From: CAZOKN01 sp964580525
Lineage (GTDB): Bacteria; Pseudomonadota; Alphaproteobacteria; Rickettsiales; UBA6187
Direction of reading: 5' to 3'
DNA: 7,492 bases
Assembly: GCA_964580525.1 (NCBI GenBank)
Contig: CAZOKN010000062.1
Coordinates: forward strand, 1-7,492
The notes beneath the pieces are model-generated. The model did not search any database and was not told the DNA's origin. It saw only the letters and a program-made list of their open reading frames with translations. The stretch's first letter is position 1, and each line of letters begins with the position of its first letter. Both the position numbers and the translations under genes were made by a program. Positions 6,511-7,492 of the stretch are shown here, piece by piece.

Positions 6511-7492
6511 AAATATCAAACCTGTCGGCATTCATAACCTTGGTCCATGCGGCAACAAAGTCTTTAACAAATTTTTCCTTGTTATCATCTTGGGCATAAA
6601 CTTCAGAATAAGCACGCAGTATTGAGTTTGAGCCAAACACAAGGTCAACACGTGTTGCTGTCCACTTCACCTTATCGGTTTTGCGTTCAACAATGTCATA
6701 AAGGTTTTTACCTTTTGGCACCCATTTATACTTCATGTCTGTAAGGTTCACGAAGAAGTCGTTAGTAAGTGCTCCAACCTTATTTGTAAACACGCCATGA
6801 CTACTTCCATCATGGTTGCTGCCAAGAACACGCAAGCCTCCAATCAATACTGTCATTTCAGCAGCGGTAAGTCCCATTAGCTGGGTTCTATCCAACAATA
6901 ACTCTTCCGGTTTTGCAGAATAGTCTTTTTTCAGCCAATTGCGGTATCCATCATGGATCGGCTCTAAAACTGCAAATGATTCTGCATCAGTCTGTTTTGC
7001 CGTAGCATCGCCTCGACCAGGAGAAAAAGGTACCTTAACCTTAAAGCCAGCTTCTTTGATTGCCTTTTCAATACCCACATTTCCTGCCAAAACAATTACG
7101 TCAGCAATGCTTGCGCCAGTATCATCAGCAATTTTTTCCATGACTTTAAGAACTTTAGCAAGACGCTTTGGTTCATTGCCTTCCCAATCTTTCTGTGGAG
7201 CAAGGCGTATGCGTGCGCCGTTAGCACCGCCGCGCATATCAGAGCCACGGAAAGTGCGGGCGCTATCCCATGCAGTTGTAACCATTTCATTTAACGAAAG
7301 TCCTGAGCTGGCTATTTTCTTTTTAACTGTCTCCACATTATATTTCTTATTTCCTTTTGGTATAGGATCTTGCCAGATTAAATCTTCCTTCGGCACATCT
7401 GATCCTACATAACGTGCTTTTGGCCCCATATCGCGGTGAGTAAGCTTAAACCATGCGCGGGCGAAAGTTTCTGCAAAATATTTCGGGTCTTT
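6509..7492 (-). CDS. katG: Catalase-peroxidase KatG, C-terminal part (327 residues, 5' end outside window)
   Basis: KatG is a bifunctional haem enzyme that removes hydrogen peroxide by catalase and peroxidase activity. The frame runs off the right edge; the visible part begins with FARAWFKLTHRDMGPKARY, the conserved end of the N-terminal catalytic domain, followed by the whole C-terminal peroxidase-like domain. Landmarks are LIWQDPIP, TAWDSARTFRGSDMRGGANG, RIRLAPQKDWEGNEP, LAGNVGIEKA, PFSPGRGDA, LLDRTQLMGLTAAEMTVL, GSNHDGSSHGVFT and the ending VMNADRFDI. The C-terminal domain has no active haem of its own; it supports the active site of the N-terminal domain. The distal Trp, Tyr and Met of the covalent adduct and the haem-ligand His lie outside the window and cannot be checked. 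No frameshift is seen, and the terminal residues are normal for the family. The promoter is also outside the window. Confidence 0.97.
   Translation of the reverse strand, partial: KDPKYFAETFARAWFKLTHRDMGPKARYVGSDVPKEDLIWQDPIPKGNKKYNVETVKKKIASSGLSLNEMVTTAWDSARTFRGSDMRGGANGARIRLAPQKDWEGNEPKRLAKVLKVMEKIADDTGASIADVIVLAGNVGIEKAIKEAGFKVKVPFSPGRGDATAKQTDAESFAVLEPIHDGYRNWLKKDYSAKPEELLLDRTQLMGLTAAEMTVLIGGLRVLGSNHDGSSHGVFTNKVGALTNDFFVNLTDMKYKWVPKGKNLYDIVERKTDKVKWTATRVDLVFGSNSILRAYSEVYAQDDNKEKFVKDFVAAWTKVMNADRFDI

Noticed and set aside
6939..7412. Plus-strand open frame (157 codons) opposite katG
   Set aside because: It is a shadow of katG, whose minus-strand frame is unmistakable from conserved motifs.
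1..7492. CRISPR array, tRNA/rRNA genes or insertion sequences
   Set aside because: No regularly spaced short repeats, no recognisable RNA gene and no transposase or terminal inverted repeats were seen.

Overview
The window comes from an AT-rich Gram-negative bacterium, probably a host-associated proteobacterium. Three things point that way: a two-partner-secretion-type exoprotein, a catalase-peroxidase (KatG), and a very large lysine/alanine/glutamate-rich protein with no bacterial housekeeping signature and several eukaryotic-looking linear motifs. An amoeba- or arthropod-associated lineage such as Rickettsiales, Holosporales or Legionellales would fit. This is inference from gene style only; no taxonomic marker is present.

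Layout: (1) 1-2046, plus strand, the 3' end of a large secreted adhesin of filamentous-haemagglutinin/TpsA style, with a passenger-type beta-strand repeat, an MBG-like domain, two tandem YDG repeats, a Pro/Thr-rich linker and a C-terminal Ig-like domain. Its start lies outside the window. (2) 2062-6234, minus strand, a complete 1390-residue protein that I cannot assign to a known family. It converges tail-to-tail on the adhesin gene with only 15 bp between the stop codons. (3) 6235-6508, a 274-bp intergenic region with a good sigma70-type promoter for the large gene, an inverted repeat upstream of it, and a strong hairpin plus T-tract beside the katG stop codon. (4) 6509-7492, minus strand, the C-terminal 327 residues of KatG, running off the right edge.

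The item most worth attention is the 1390-residue protein. Its disordered, acidic C-terminal third carries two full matches to the eukaryotic PAM2 motif (L-N-P-x-A-x-x-F-x-P), 31 residues apart. PAM2 is the peptide that binds the MLLE domain of cytoplasmic poly(A)-binding protein in ataxin-2, Paip1/2, Tob and eRF3. A FFAT-like VAP-binding motif lies just before the first PAM2, and a glutamate-rich tail resembles some type IV secretion signals. The protein also has an internal duplication of a helical module and a roughly 190-residue Lys/Ala/Glu helix. I propose that it is a secreted effector that engages host poly(A)-binding protein or translation machinery. The motifs are seen directly; the function is inference.

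The three genes do not look like one pathway. The adhesin (host contact), the putative effector (host manipulation) and KatG (peroxide defence) would each suit a host-associated life. The effector gene has its own promoter, and katG and the adhesin are transcribed separately from it.
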